From SZUA-309 sp965230005 (lineage in GTDB: Bacteria > Pseudomonadota > Gammaproteobacteria > Pseudomonadales > Azotimanducaceae), in the NCBI GenBank assembly GCA_965230005.1, contig OZ245934.1, forward strand, positions 1,178,001 to 1,242,000: a stretch of 64,000 nucleotides of DNA, read 5' to 3'. The position numbers were made by a program, and so were the translations under genes. The stretch's first letter is position 1. The number at the start of each line of letters is the position of its first letter. Shown here piece by piece: positions 9,991-18,598 of this stretch. The notes below the pieces were generated by a model. The model did not search any database. It worked only from the letters and a program-made list of their open reading frames with translations, and had not been told where the DNA came from.

Positions 9991-11505
9991 CTAGCCACCC
10001 TCACCCAGACGTTTGTCCATGATCGGTTCGGCAACCGGGGTGCTCGTGCGGTGCCGGGCGATGGCAGCCTCGAGCCGGGCGACGACGTCGGGGTACTGTG
10101 CTGACACGTCGAAACGTTCCCCGGGGTCTTCTCCGAGGTGATAGAGCTGCGGCTGCTCGTGGACGACTCGAGGGGGTGGCTGGTTGTAGGCGCCCTCGGT
10201 GATCAGATGCAGCTTCCAGGGTCCCTGGCGATAAGCACGCAGCTCGCTGCCCCGGTAATAGGCGATTTCCTCGCGGGAACCCTCGCTGCTTCCCAGGAAC
10301 ACGGGGGATAGATCGAAGCCGTCCGTCGTCGGCGTCTCGATGCCGGCGAGCGCGGCCACTGTCGCGAAGACATCGAGGGTGCTGCCAAGCGCGCTGACGA
10401 CGCCGGGTGCCACCCACCCGGGTCTGGATGCGATCAACGGCACCCGCATACCGCCTTCAAAGGTTGTCGCCTTACCCTGACGCAGCAGTCCCGCCGAGCC
10501 ACCATGGCTGTTCATGAGCAACCAGGGGCCGTTGTCACTCGTGAAAAGCACGAGGGTCCGTTCTCTGAGACCCAGACCATCGAGGGCGTTGACAATCTCT
10601 CCCACGCTCCAGTCGAGCTCTTCCACCACGTCGCCGTAGCGTCCCCCAATGCTCCGCTCAGCGAAGGCTTCACTCCTGAACAGCGGCGTATGCGGCATGC
10701 TGTAGGGCACGTAGAGAAAAAACGGCGCGTCCTGATGCTCGGTCATGAAGGCAACGGCCGCTTCCGTGGCGCGCCTGGTCAGGGCCTCCTGCCTGGCCGG
10801 TCGCTCAAGCACCCGATCCGCACAGGCCCCGCCGGAGTCGCAACGGCTCTCCATAAGGGGTACGTTCCAGCCGGATGAGGCTGGCTGGAAGTATTGCTTC
10901 TGGCGCGCCCGCCGGAGCTCGAGCAGCGCCTCCGTCTGTCCTGCCGCGCGCATGGCCCGTACGGCGTCGATGCCGATACCGTCGGCCCAGTCCATGTCGT
11001 TCGAATAAGGCAGACCCTGCCAGTAGTCAAAGCCATGCCGGGTCGGCAGAGCATGTGCCGCGTCGCCCAGATGCCACTTGCCGACGATGGCGGTGGCGTA
11101 GCCTGCGTCTCTGAGCGCTTCCGCCAGCGTCAGTTCCGTCTCTGGAATCCCACCAGGGTCACCGGGGAAAAACACGCCGATCTGATCCCCGTAGAGGCCC
11201 GTGCGCACCGGATATCTGCCGGTCAGCAGCGCCCCCCGACTGGGCGAGCAAACGGGCGCGGCCACATAAAAGTCCGTCCAGCGCTGCCCCCCGGCAGCGA
11301 GGCGATCGAGATTCGGGGTACGAATCGCCGGATGTCCGTAGCTGCCGAGATCGCCGTAACCGAGATCGTCTGCCATGAGCACCACGAAGTTCGGAGGCGG
11401 CTCGGCGCCGCGGGCCTCCCCTACCAGCCCCAGGAGCAAAGCGAGCGCCAGAACAAACAGCAGCGGGTGCGTCGTCATCATGGCCGGACCGTAACCGGGT
11501 CGCAT
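9991..11505 (-). CDS. Secreted sulfatase (formylglycine-dependent)
   Basis: Sulfate ester hydrolase of the arylsulfatase family (504 aa). A signal peptide (MTTHPLLFVLALALLLGLV, cleaved near AEPPP) precedes PNFVVLMADDLGYGDLG, the metal-binding start of the domain. The activation motif CSPSRGALLTGR begins at Cys86, the residue converted to formylglycine. HTPLFRSEAF and VLFTSDNGPW supply further active-site residues. It is probably periplasmic or exported. The first ATG lies 3 bases after the stop of the MDR gene; ATGs at codons 9 and 10 would give a shorter, more usual signal peptide. No sulfatase-maturing enzyme is visible in the window. The natural substrate cannot be read from sequence. Confidence 0.92.
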   Translation of the reverse strand: MRPGYGPAMMTTHPLLFVLALALLLGLVGEARGAEPPPNFVVLMADDLGYGDLGSYGHPAIRTPNLDRLAAGGQRWTDFYVAAPVCSPSRGALLTGRYPVRTGLYGDQIGVFFPGDPGGIPETELTLAEALRDAGYATAIVGKWHLGDAAHALPTRHGFDYWQGLPYSNDMDWADGIGIDAVRAMRAAGQTEALLELRRARQKQYFQPASSGWNVPLMESRCDSGGACADRVLERPARQEALTRRATEAAVAFMTEHQDAPFFLYVPYSMPHTPLFRSEAFAERSIGGRYGDVVEELDWSVGEIVNALDGLGLRERTLVLFTSDNGPWLLMNSHGGSAGLLRQGKATTFEGGMRVPLIASRPGWVAPGVVSALGSTLDVFATVAALAGIETPTTDGFDLSPVFLGSSEGSREEIAYYRGSELRAYRQGPWKLHLITEGAYNQPPPRVVHEQPQLYHLGEDPGERFDVSAQYPDVVARLEAAIARHRTSTPVAEPIMDKRLGEGG

Positions 11506-11508
11506 GGC

Positions 11509-12510
11509 TCAGTTCAGCTTCACGAGCATCTTGCCGAGGTTCTTACCCGTAAACAGGCCCTCGAACGCCAGCGGCGCCTGCTCAATGCCGTCGAGGATCG
11601 TCTCGTCGTAGCTCACCTGCCCGTCCCGGATCCAGCCTGAAACATCTCGGACGAAAGCATCGCGCGCCTCCGCATAGTGGCTGACGATGAACCCCTGGAA
11701 ACGGAGTCCCAGACCGATGGCCATGCTCAGATTCACCGGACCCGGTCGCGGCGCGGTATCGTTGTAGGTGGCGATTGCCCCGCAGAGCGCAATACGGCCG
11801 AAGGGCCGCATGTGAAAAATCGCGGCCTCGAGATGATCGGCGCCGACGTTGTCGAAATAGACGTCGAGACCATCCGGCGCTCCTTCGCGCAGATGATCCA
11901 GGAGCCTGCCTTCGTGGTAGTTGAAGGCATAGTCGAAGCCCAGCTTGCCGGTCAGGTGCGCAACCTTGTCATCGCTGCCGGCACTGCCGAGAACGCGGCA
12001 GCCTTTCACCTTCGCAATCTGGCCCGCGAGGGAACCAACGGCGCCGGCGGCTCCGGAAACAAACACCGTCTCACCGTCCTGCAGGCTCGCCGCATTGAAG
12101 AGCCCCACGTAGGCCGTCATCCCCGGCATCCCAAGCACACCGAGATAGGCCGACAGCGGTGCCAGCTCGGCATCTACGGGCTGCAGCTGGTCGGCCGGGG
12201 CAACGAAGGCTTCCCGCCAGCCAAGACCGCTCTGCACGAAGCTGCCAACGGGCAGATCGTCGCTGGCAGACGCAATCACTTCGCCGACGGCACCGCCGTC
12301 GAGCACCGCGCCGAGCGCAAAAGGCGGCGTGTAGGACTTCCGGTCGTACATGCGTCCGCGCATGTACGGGTCCACGCTCATGTAGTGATTCCGCACCAGG
12401 ACTTCGCCCGGCCCCGGATCCGGCACTTCCACTTCGGCCAGCTCGAAGTGCTCGCTGCTGGGCGGCCCGACCGGGCGGGCTTTCAGACGGATCTCACGGC
12501 TGAGGGTCAT
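11509..12510 (-). CDS. MDR-family NADP-dependent oxidoreductase (CurA/leukotriene B4 dehydrogenase type)
   Basis: Zinc-independent medium-chain reductase (333 aa) that reduces activated double bonds with NADPH. It shows the family N-terminus (IRLKARPVGPPSSEHFEL), DPYMRGRMYDRKSY, then the Rossmann motif SGAAGAVGSLAGQIAKVKG around residue 155 and DVYFDNVGADHLEAA. The C-terminus FTGKNLGKMLVKL is typical. AGGAG 5 bases ahead of the ATG fixes the start. It is the first gene of the run continuing into the sulfatase and phenylalanine hydroxylase. Substrate unknown; related enzymes act on enones, prostaglandins or curcumin. Confidence 0.9.
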   Translation of the reverse strand: MTLSREIRLKARPVGPPSSEHFELAEVEVPDPGPGEVLVRNHYMSVDPYMRGRMYDRKSYTPPFALGAVLDGGAVGEVIASASDDLPVGSFVQSGLGWREAFVAPADQLQPVDAELAPLSAYLGVLGMPGMTAYVGLFNAASLQDGETVFVSGAAGAVGSLAGQIAKVKGCRVLGSAGSDDKVAHLTGKLGFDYAFNYHEGRLLDHLREGAPDGLDVYFDNVGADHLEAAIFHMRPFGRIALCGAIATYNDTAPRPGPVNLSMAIGLGLRFQGFIVSHYAEARDAFVRDVSGWIRDGQVSYDETILDGIEQAPLAFEGLFTGKNLGKMLVKLN

Positions 12511-12594
12511 AACGTCTCCTAAAGTCGTTTCTAGAAATCAGATATTTTAGCCAATTAATTCAATAACTTAAGATTACTATCTGAAGTTGATTTC
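12511..12594 (-). promoter_or_regulatory. AT-rich promoter region with nested inverted repeats
   Basis: An 84-base AT-rich island in GC-rich surroundings lies upstream of the MDR-sulfatase-phhA run and immediately after the pectinacetylesterase-like stop. Two nested inverted repeats bracket it: GAAATCA (12534-12540) with TGATTTC (12588-12594), and TCAGATA (12538-12544) with TATCTGA (12578-12584). I read it as promoter plus a possible regulator site for the downstream minus-strand genes; a hairpin at the end of the preceding transcript is the alternative. Confidence 0.4.
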
Positions 12595-13677
12595 TTATTC
12601 ATGATCCGCCGTCGTGCAGGGATCGCAGCGGACATCGTCCACGGGCCGCATGGCGGCGAGCTCTGCAACCCAGTCACGGAACCGGACCCCGTTTACCGAC
12701 GTGTTATAAAACTCCGGCCTCGCGAGAATCGTATGTGAGTCACCTGGCCCGATGTAAGAGCGGAAGTTGTCTACCTCGCGGCGGATGTCGGCCTGGTTGA
12801 GCAGCAACAGTTCCAGCAGCGTGGTCGTTTCAGAACCACCGAGGGCCAGAAAGCGTTTCTGCACCGCATCTTCCGCCGCGTCGTAGGCTGCAAACTGAAT
12901 GTCCGGGCGCGCCCTCGCCGCTTCGATATAGAGCAGCTCGTAGGTGAAAGCCGCTTCCGCGAGCCCGTTGAACGGTTCGTGTTTCGCACCCAGGTAGTCG
13001 AGGGTCCCCCAGCGATCCATGCGCAGCGTGCTCGTTTCCGCGCTGCGCCGATAGCCACCGGCAGCGTCGCCGAGTTGCGCCACCGCCGCTTCCCGGTAGT
13101 GCTCGGCCACCTGCCAGGCATAGTAAGGAGATGGTATGGAGCCGGCGCTGGAACCAGTGACGAAGACCGTCTCAGGCCCTTCGAAGTTGGCGTAGGTCCA
13201 GTTGAGCACCGCCTCGGCATTGGCGAAGCCGCGATGGTGAATCGTCAGCGGGTGCGCCGGGTGAGCTTCCCCGTCGGAGGTTTCACCTTCGGGAGTCTCA
13301 TAGACCATCTCCCGGTCTCCCATGTGCACGTCAGCAGTGCAGTAAGGCGCCATGACGACGCTGTAGTCGCGGAAGGGATTCTCGGGGTTGTCGAACTCGA
13401 AAATACCGCGGTACCGCTCGGGTTCATTGGCGTCCACGCGCACCTTGTAGCTCGGCGCCAGATGCACGTCGCAGTTCTCCGGGAACCAGCAGGCCCCGCC
13501 TCCCTGAAAGTAGATGAGGAGCTTCTCCGGATCAGCTTCCCGGACGAAGAACCGGTAGTCGGAGCCGTCGGAACAGATCGTCCCGGCGCCCGCTTCAACG
13601 GTGCTCCATTCGGCCTGCGCAACCGCGGCCACAAGGTAAAAAACAGAAGCGCTCAGCAATCGGCTCCATCCTTTCAT
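12595..13677 (-). CDS. Pectinacetylesterase-family (Notum-like) secreted hydrolase
   Basis: Exported serine hydrolase of 360 residues. Signal peptide MKGWSRLLSASVFYLVAAVAQA, then LIYFQGGGACW (oxyanion loop, residues 55-64) and the nucleophile elbow VTGSSAGSIPS with Ser near 177. Six or more cysteines in the mature part suggest disulfides and a periplasmic or outside location. The ATG overlaps the stop of the cyclase gene by ATGA. Pectinacetylesterase-like proteins in non-plant-degrading bacteria have uncharacterised substrates, and no pectin enzymes are nearby, so an acyl or acetyl ester from another source is more likely. Confidence 0.85.
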   Translation of the reverse strand: MKGWSRLLSASVFYLVAAVAQAEWSTVEAGAGTICSDGSDYRFFVREADPEKLLIYFQGGGACWFPENCDVHLAPSYKVRVDANEPERYRGIFEFDNPENPFRDYSVVMAPYCTADVHMGDREMVYETPEGETSDGEAHPAHPLTIHHRGFANAEAVLNWTYANFEGPETVFVTGSSAGSIPSPYYAWQVAEHYREAAVAQLGDAAGGYRRSAETSTLRMDRWGTLDYLGAKHEPFNGLAEAAFTYELLYIEAARARPDIQFAAYDAAEDAVQKRFLALGGSETTTLLELLLLNQADIRREVDNFRSYIGPGDSHTILARPEFYNTSVNGVRFRDWVAELAAMRPVDDVRCDPCTTADHE

Positions 13678-14456
13678 GCTGCCTGCTCCTCGAGAATGGC
13701 GACCGCCCGGGTCCAGCCGGCCGAGGCACCCCGGATTTTCATGGGGAAACAGGCAACCTGAAAACCGTCGCCGGGCAGGGCTTCGAGGTTGTGCAGCTTT
13801 TCGAGATGGCAGTAGCCAATGTGGCGGCCGGCCTTGTGGCCTTCCCAGATCAAGCTGGCGTCGCGAGTTTCTGCATACTTCTCCGCGGTATGGGAAAACG
13901 GAGCATCCCAGGACCAGGCGTCGGTCCCCGTCACCCGCACGCCTCGTTCCAGCAGATACATGGTGGCTTCATAGCCCATACCGCACCCGGCGTGCACATA
14001 GTCGTCGCGTCCATAGGCAGCACCGGCGGCCGTATTAACGAGCACAATTTCCATCGGTTTCAGATCGTGGCCGATCCGCGCCAGTTCCGCCTCGACGTCG
14101 GCCGCCGTGACCACATAGCCATCATCGAAATGTCGGAAGTCGAGCTTCACCCCCGGATTGAAGCACCACTCGAGGGGGACCTCGTCGATCGTGATGGCCC
14201 GCTCGCCCCGATTCATGGTCGAGTGAAAATGATAAGGCGCATCGAGATGGGTGCCGTTGTGGGTGCTGAGCTTTACGCGCTCCACGGCCCATCCTTCTCC
14301 GTCCGGCAGGTCGCCGGCTTCCAGCCCCGGAAAGAAGGACGTGACCTGTTCCGGCGTGTCGGCGTGATTGAAGTAGGTGATCTCCGGCAGCATACCCAGT
14401 GGATCGGAAATGACGTCGTTCTCGAGATAAATCGACAGATCGATGATGGCGGCCAT
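13674..14456 (-). CDS. Cyclase family protein (kynurenine formamidase-like metal hydrolase)
   Basis: Metal-dependent hydrolase of 260 residues. The signature HNGTHLDAPYHF (residues 66-77) carries the metal-binding His and Asp of the cyclase/KynB fold; a C-terminal HIGYCHLEKLHNLEALP segment is also conserved. Candidate reactions are kynurenine formamide hydrolysis or hydrolysis of another amide or lactone; no kynurenine pathway gene is near, so the name formamidase is not justified. GGAGGAG sits 5 bases from the ATG. It is coupled by ATGA overlap to the downstream secreted esterase gene. Confidence 0.88.
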   Translation of the reverse strand: MAAIIDLSIYLENDVISDPLGMLPEITYFNHADTPEQVTSFFPGLEAGDLPDGEGWAVERVKLSTHNGTHLDAPYHFHSTMNRGERAITIDEVPLEWCFNPGVKLDFRHFDDGYVVTAADVEAELARIGHDLKPMEIVLVNTAAGAAYGRDDYVHAGCGMGYEATMYLLERGVRVTGTDAWSWDAPFSHTAEKYAETRDASLIWEGHKAGRHIGYCHLEKLHNLEALPGDGFQVACFPMKIRGASAGWTRAVAILEEQAA

Positions 14457-14561
14457 GAATCTCCTCCTCCCCTTTGCGGAACGCCTGAGTCTAGCAGGAC
14501 GAGCCCGTGGAGCGCCGTCCAGCGGGCTTAAGTCCCTGGCACAGAGCAGCGGACCCGAGCG

Positions 14562-15263
14562 CTAGTCCGACGGGATCAGGCGAATCCGATCCGGATAGTG
14601 CGCTGCCAGGTGATCGGTCGCCTGGCCGGGCCGATAGTGGAAATCACACTGATGGGCGCCCAGCGCAATGGTGCCGCTGCGGGTCAGACCGTCGTCGGCC
14701 ATATCGCTCATGACGTCGTCCGTTGCGCACATGTAGGGAACGAGGTCCATGGCGTCGTGAGCACCGAACAGGTGACAGATACCACAGCTGGTCATGGCCA
14801 TGCGCCACTCACCGGTCTCGGCATCGAGCAGTTGCGCGTCAAACTGAAATTCTCCCGGCCGCTGGCTCTCGCGGGCAGCCGCGCCGGCGGTTTTCAGGCG
14901 ATCCAGGGCCGCAACGGCATCATCCGGATTCCGGCTTAGACCCTGCGCTTCGCGCCGCGCTCGCGTCTTCTGAGCCGCGCCCTGCAGGCCACGCAGCATG
15001 GCGCCCCCGAAGCCGTGCGCATCGAGGCCCTGCGCCCGGAGCGGCAGGAAGAGACAGAGGAGCTTGGCGCACATCTCGAGGGAACTCGCCATGGGATGGT
15101 CGGGTTGTTCCGCATAGGCGAGTCCAGGGGCGAGTTCGAGAAAACGGTCGCGCGCGTCCGCGAGGGTTTCATCAACCCGGTCGGTCAGCTCACCCAGCCA
15201 GCTTCGATAAAAAGTTTCGGAACTGTCGAAGGACTTCCCATAGTCCACGGCCGACTGCGGCAT
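14562..15263 (-). CDS. L-2-amino-thiazoline-4-carboxylic acid hydrolase-like protein
   Basis: Protein of 233 residues whose C-terminal half resembles the ATC hydrolase family: SCGICHLFGAHDAMDLVPY, then CATDDVMSDMADDGLTRSG and GAHQCDFHYR. The characterised member opens the thiazoline ring of ATC to give S-carbamoyl-cysteine, but many relatives have no proven substrate. No signal peptide or membrane segment is seen. A GGGGAG lies 8 bases ahead of the ATG. It is a single gene, divergent from a methyltransferase gene, with a 105-base gap to the cyclase gene. Confidence 0.75.
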   Translation of the reverse strand: MPQSAVDYGKSFDSSETFYRSWLGELTDRVDETLADARDRFLELAPGLAYAEQPDHPMASSLEMCAKLLCLFLPLRAQGLDAHGFGGAMLRGLQGAAQKTRARREAQGLSRNPDDAVAALDRLKTAGAAARESQRPGEFQFDAQLLDAETGEWRMAMTSCGICHLFGAHDAMDLVPYMCATDDVMSDMADDGLTRSGTIALGAHQCDFHYRPGQATDHLAAHYPDRIRLIPSD

Positions 15264-15369
15264 CTCAGACTCCCCGCTCCCGCAAAGACGCCATTCTCCC
15301 GCGACACGGAGTTTCGGTCCATTCCCCTTACACCGAGACTATGATGGCAGGCAGAGCCTGGAGAATGTG

Positions 15370-16017
15370 ATGTCGGGAAGCAGAGAACGCTGGAACAGAC
15401 GTTATGCGGCGGCGCCCACCGTCTGGTCGAGAGAGCCGAACGCGAGGCTTGTGAAAGAAGTTCAGGACCTGCCTGCGGGTCGGGTCCTCGACGCCGCTTG
15501 CGGAGAGGGGCGCAACGCACTCTGGCTCGCGAGCCGCGGCTGGGCGGTTACGGGTATCGACTTCTCGAGTGTCGCCATCGACAAGGCGCAGGAACGCAGC
15601 GACCGCGAGGCGGTCAGCGTCGACTGGCAGGTTGCCGACCTCGCGGAAGTGGATCTTGAGCCAGCTTCCTACGATCTGGTGATCGTGCTCTATCTGCACA
15701 CGGGTGCGGATGAGCGAGAGCGCTGGCTGCCGAAACTGATCGAGGCTACGGCACCCGGCGGCACCTTCCTCTATCTCGGCCACGATCCCCGCAACATCGA
15801 AGAAGGTCACGGCGGTCCCCAGGACCCGGCACTGCTCCCGAACGCAGCGGCAATCAGCGCCCTGCTCCCGGGCTTCGACCTGGACGCCGCTACCGTGATC
15901 GAGCGCGCCGTGGACGAGGATCCCGGCCACGGTCGTCCGGGGCCCGGCGTGGCCCTGGATACGCTGGTGCGAGCCCGTCGGCAGACGGCCGAGGGTCAGG
16001 TGCCCCGGGGCAACTGA
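15370..16017 (+). CDS. Class I SAM-dependent methyltransferase
   Basis: Rossmann-fold methyltransferase of 215 residues. Motif I is VLDAACGEGRNALWLASRG (about residues 41-59), followed by VTGIDFSSVAIDKAQ and the motif IV region YDLVIVLYLH. The order matches TehB-like or tellurite-resistance type small-molecule methyltransferases. The ATG at 15370 is preceded by GGAGA; a GTG one codon earlier is also possible. The 103 bases between it and the divergent ATC hydrolase-like gene hold the promoters. Substrate unknown. Confidence 0.9.
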   Translation: MSGSRERWNRRYAAAPTVWSREPNARLVKEVQDLPAGRVLDAACGEGRNALWLASRGWAVTGIDFSSVAIDKAQERSDREAVSVDWQVADLAEVDLEPASYDLVIVLYLHTGADERERWLPKLIEATAPGGTFLYLGHDPRNIEEGHGGPQDPALLPNAAAISALLPGFDLDAATVIERAVDEDPGHGRPGPGVALDTLVRARRQTAEGQVPRGN

Positions 16018-16115
16018 TTGTCGGTTTTGCCGTCGCCGCGGTAGAGCCGGTTGCCTGGGACGAGACTTGCCAACCGGAAACGGCGACTTAAGCTCCTCCG
16101 TGAGGGGGTACGACC

Positions 16116-17117
16116 ATGCCAGCAGATCTCGAGTGGCTCGCGCAAGTGCGGGAAGACATTGTCGATCCGGATCGGCGGATCATAGATACGCATCACCATC
16201 TCTGGGAAACCCCGTCACCCTGGGGCACCTACCTGCTCGAGGATCTCTGGGCCGACACCGGCTCCGGCCATCGGATCGAGCAGACCGTGTTCATCGATTG
16301 CGGTGCCAGCTACCGCACCGAAGGGCCGGGCCGCATGAAGCCTATCGGCGAGACGGAGTTTGTGGTGCGGGTGGCAAAGGCGAGCCGTGAGGATCCGAAT
16401 CAGGCAACGATCGCCGCCATTGTCGGCCACGCAAACATGCTGCTTGGCGCCGAGGTCGAGCCGGTGCTGGCGGCGCACCTCGAGGCCGGCGATGGCCTCT
16501 TTCGCGGGATTCGACACGCGGGGCCCTTCGACTCGAGCGGTACCCTCTCTAATCCGGGCGGGCGACACCCCTGCCCTTACGGCGAGTCGAGCTTCCGCGA
16601 AGGCGTGCGCACCCTGGGGCGCATGGGCCTCAGCTACGACACCTGGCACTTCCATCTGCAGAACCCAGAGTATCTGGCCCTGGCCCGGGCAGTACCGGAA
16701 ACGACCATGATTCTCGACCATTTCGGCACCCCCCTCGGGGTCGGTGTCTATGCCGGTCGTCGTGAGGAGATCTTCGCCCAGTGGGCCGAGGACATTGCCG
16801 CCATTGCCCAATGCCCGAACGTTCATGCCAAGCTCGGCGGCCTGGCGATGATCGACAACGGCTTCGGCTGGGAGTCGCGGCCGCTGCCACCGACGTCAGA
16901 CGAGTTCGCTGAAGCGCAGCGGCCTTATTATCTGCACACCATCGAGTGCTTCGGCCCGGAACGCTGCATGTTTGAAAGCAACTTCCCCGTGGACAAACTC
17001 TCCGTGTCTTACCAGGTGATGTGGAACGGCATGAAAAAGATCGTGGCCGACTTCAGCGAAGACGAGAAGCACGCCATGTTCTACGGCACGGCCGAGCGCG
17101 TGTATCGACTGTCCTGA
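16116..17117 (+). CDS. Amidohydrolase family (TIM-barrel metal-dependent hydrolase)
   Basis: Metal-dependent hydrolase or decarboxylase of the amidohydrolase_2/ACMSD group (333 aa). IIDTHHHLWETP near residue 27 provides the first two histidines; MILDHFGTPLG carries the later His region and FGPERCMFESNFPVDK the conserved Asp region. A GAGGGGG precedes the ATG. Relatives include lactone hydrolases and decarboxylases of aromatic acids. It stands alone between a methyltransferase gene and the convergent MFS gene. A hairpin (GACAGG-ctgcttt-CCTGTC, 17147-17165) lies in the convergent gap but has no T run. Confidence 0.87.
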   Translation: MPADLEWLAQVREDIVDPDRRIIDTHHHLWETPSPWGTYLLEDLWADTGSGHRIEQTVFIDCGASYRTEGPGRMKPIGETEFVVRVAKASREDPNQATIAAIVGHANMLLGAEVEPVLAAHLEAGDGLFRGIRHAGPFDSSGTLSNPGGRHPCPYGESSFREGVRTLGRMGLSYDTWHFHLQNPEYLALARAVPETTMILDHFGTPLGVGVYAGRREEIFAQWAEDIAAIAQCPNVHAKLGGLAMIDNGFGWESRPLPPTSDEFAEAQRPYYLHTIECFGPERCMFESNFPVDKLSVSYQVMWNGMKKIVADFSEDEKHAMFYGTAERVYRLS

Positions 17118-17176
17118 AACAGGCATTCAAGCGACCTGATCTCGAGGACAGGCTGCTTTCCTGTCACCGCCGCCGC

Positions 17177-18595
17177 TCAGGGTCGGGCCGCGCTCGGCGT
17201 ATCTGCACTGGCTGCGTTGCCAGCACCCCCGTCGTCCGCACCCGCCTCGGCAGCCTCGAGATCGCTGCGCAGCGTCCGGGCGCCAACGAAGTAGTGAACG
17301 GCGGCCCAGAGATTGACGCCGACCGCCATACACAGCGCATAACGCAGGGAATCGGTACCCGTGCTGGGCAGGAGCAGATCCGAGGCGACCCCGACCAGAT
17401 AGGGGCCCATGCCCATACCGATGATGTTGAGGGTAAAGAGGAGAATGGCAGAGGCCACGGCTCGCATGCGCAGGCTGACGAGGGCCTGAGTCATGGCAAA
17501 CGACGGACCGAGGTACATGCCGCCGAGTATGGACACCACCATGAGCGACGGAATCACCGCCCAGATGCCGCCGTAGAGATAGGCCACGAACTGAAAAGGC
17601 ACCATGACCAGCGTCGAGTATCCAGGCACCCAGATGTACCAGCGCCGGTCGCCCGTGCGGTCCGACAGCTTGTCAGCCAGGTAGCCGCCGAGAAAAGTGC
17701 CGATGGCGCCAATACCGCTGATCAGCGCCAGCCAGGAACCGACTTCCGTAATCGGCATCTCGTGGCTGCGGATCAGAAAAGGGGCGTTCCAGGTGCCGGC
17801 GCCGTAGCCAACAAAGGCGTGCAGGCCAGCGGCGAAGGCGATGTGGCGGAAAGAGACCTTCTGCCAGAGGCGGCCGATCACTTCCTTTACACCCGGCGCC
17901 GGCTCATCGGCGGCAGCAGCCAGCTGGTCCGTCGCGCCGGCATCGTCGGCGTCGTCCACGCCGGCTTTCTGCGCCGCTGACTGCGCATCCGCCATACCGC
18001 GCGGCGGTTCCCGAAGCGTCAGCCAGATGATGAGCGCCACCAGAACACCAGGCACCCCGACGAGGATGAAGGTCTGACGCCAGCCCAGCGCCTCAGCCCC
18101 CCAACCGCCCACGAAGTTGCCGATCATGGAACCGAAGGGAATCCCCAGCGCATAAATCGAGAGCGCCGTGGCGCGGGTCTCGATCGGGAAGTAATCGGAG
18201 ATCAGCGAGTGACTGGGCGGACTCGCTCCGGCTTCACCCACACCCACGCCAATGCGCGCCAGGAGCAACATCCAGAAGTTCTGCGCGAAGCCACAGAGGG
18301 CCGTCATGGCACTCCATATCACCATGGAAATCGACAGGATCTTTACGCGGCTCCAGCGATCGGCGAGGGCCGCGATGGGAATGCCAAGCGTCGTATAGAA
18401 CAGCGCAAAGGCTAGGCCCCCCAGCAGCCCGAGCTGGGTGTCGTTCAGCTCGAGCTCGAGCTTGATGGGTTCCAGCAGGATCGACAGGATCGAGCGATCG
18501 ATGAAGTTGACCACGTAGCCGACGAACAGAATCGCCAGCGCATAGTTGCGATAGCCTTTTTTGAAATGCGACGTCCTGGCCGCCACCTCAGCCAC
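17177..18595 (-). CDS. MFS transporter, spinster-like
   Basis: Inner-membrane secondary transporter of 472 residues with 12 predicted helices. Signature stretches are YVVNFIDRSILSILLEPIK in helix 1, the loop ADRWSRVKI and the long central loop between helices 6 and 7 (residues about 200-240). This Spns/GudP-like group often carries organic anions or catabolic substrates. The start is GTG, directly after the stop of the PLP enzyme gene, so the pair is one operon. It closely resembles in layout the MFS protein at 32632-33951. Substrate unknown. Confidence 0.9.
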   Translation of the reverse strand: MAEVAARTSHFKKGYRNYALAILFVGYVVNFIDRSILSILLEPIKLELELNDTQLGLLGGLAFALFYTTLGIPIAALADRWSRVKILSISMVIWSAMTALCGFAQNFWMLLLARIGVGVGEAGASPPSHSLISDYFPIETRATALSIYALGIPFGSMIGNFVGGWGAEALGWRQTFILVGVPGVLVALIIWLTLREPPRGMADAQSAAQKAGVDDADDAGATDQLAAAADEPAPGVKEVIGRLWQKVSFRHIAFAAGLHAFVGYGAGTWNAPFLIRSHEMPITEVGSWLALISGIGAIGTFLGGYLADKLSDRTGDRRWYIWVPGYSTLVMVPFQFVAYLYGGIWAVIPSLMVVSILGGMYLGPSFAMTQALVSLRMRAVASAILLFTLNIIGMGMGPYLVGVASDLLLPSTGTDSLRYALCMAVGVNLWAAVHYFVGARTLRSDLEAAEAGADDGGAGNAASADTPSAARP

Positions 18596-18598
18596 GGC

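Noticed and set aside
17147..17165. Hairpin between convergent amidohydrolase and MFS genes as a terminator
   Set aside because: A 6-bp stem with no T run on either strand; too weak to list as a terminator.
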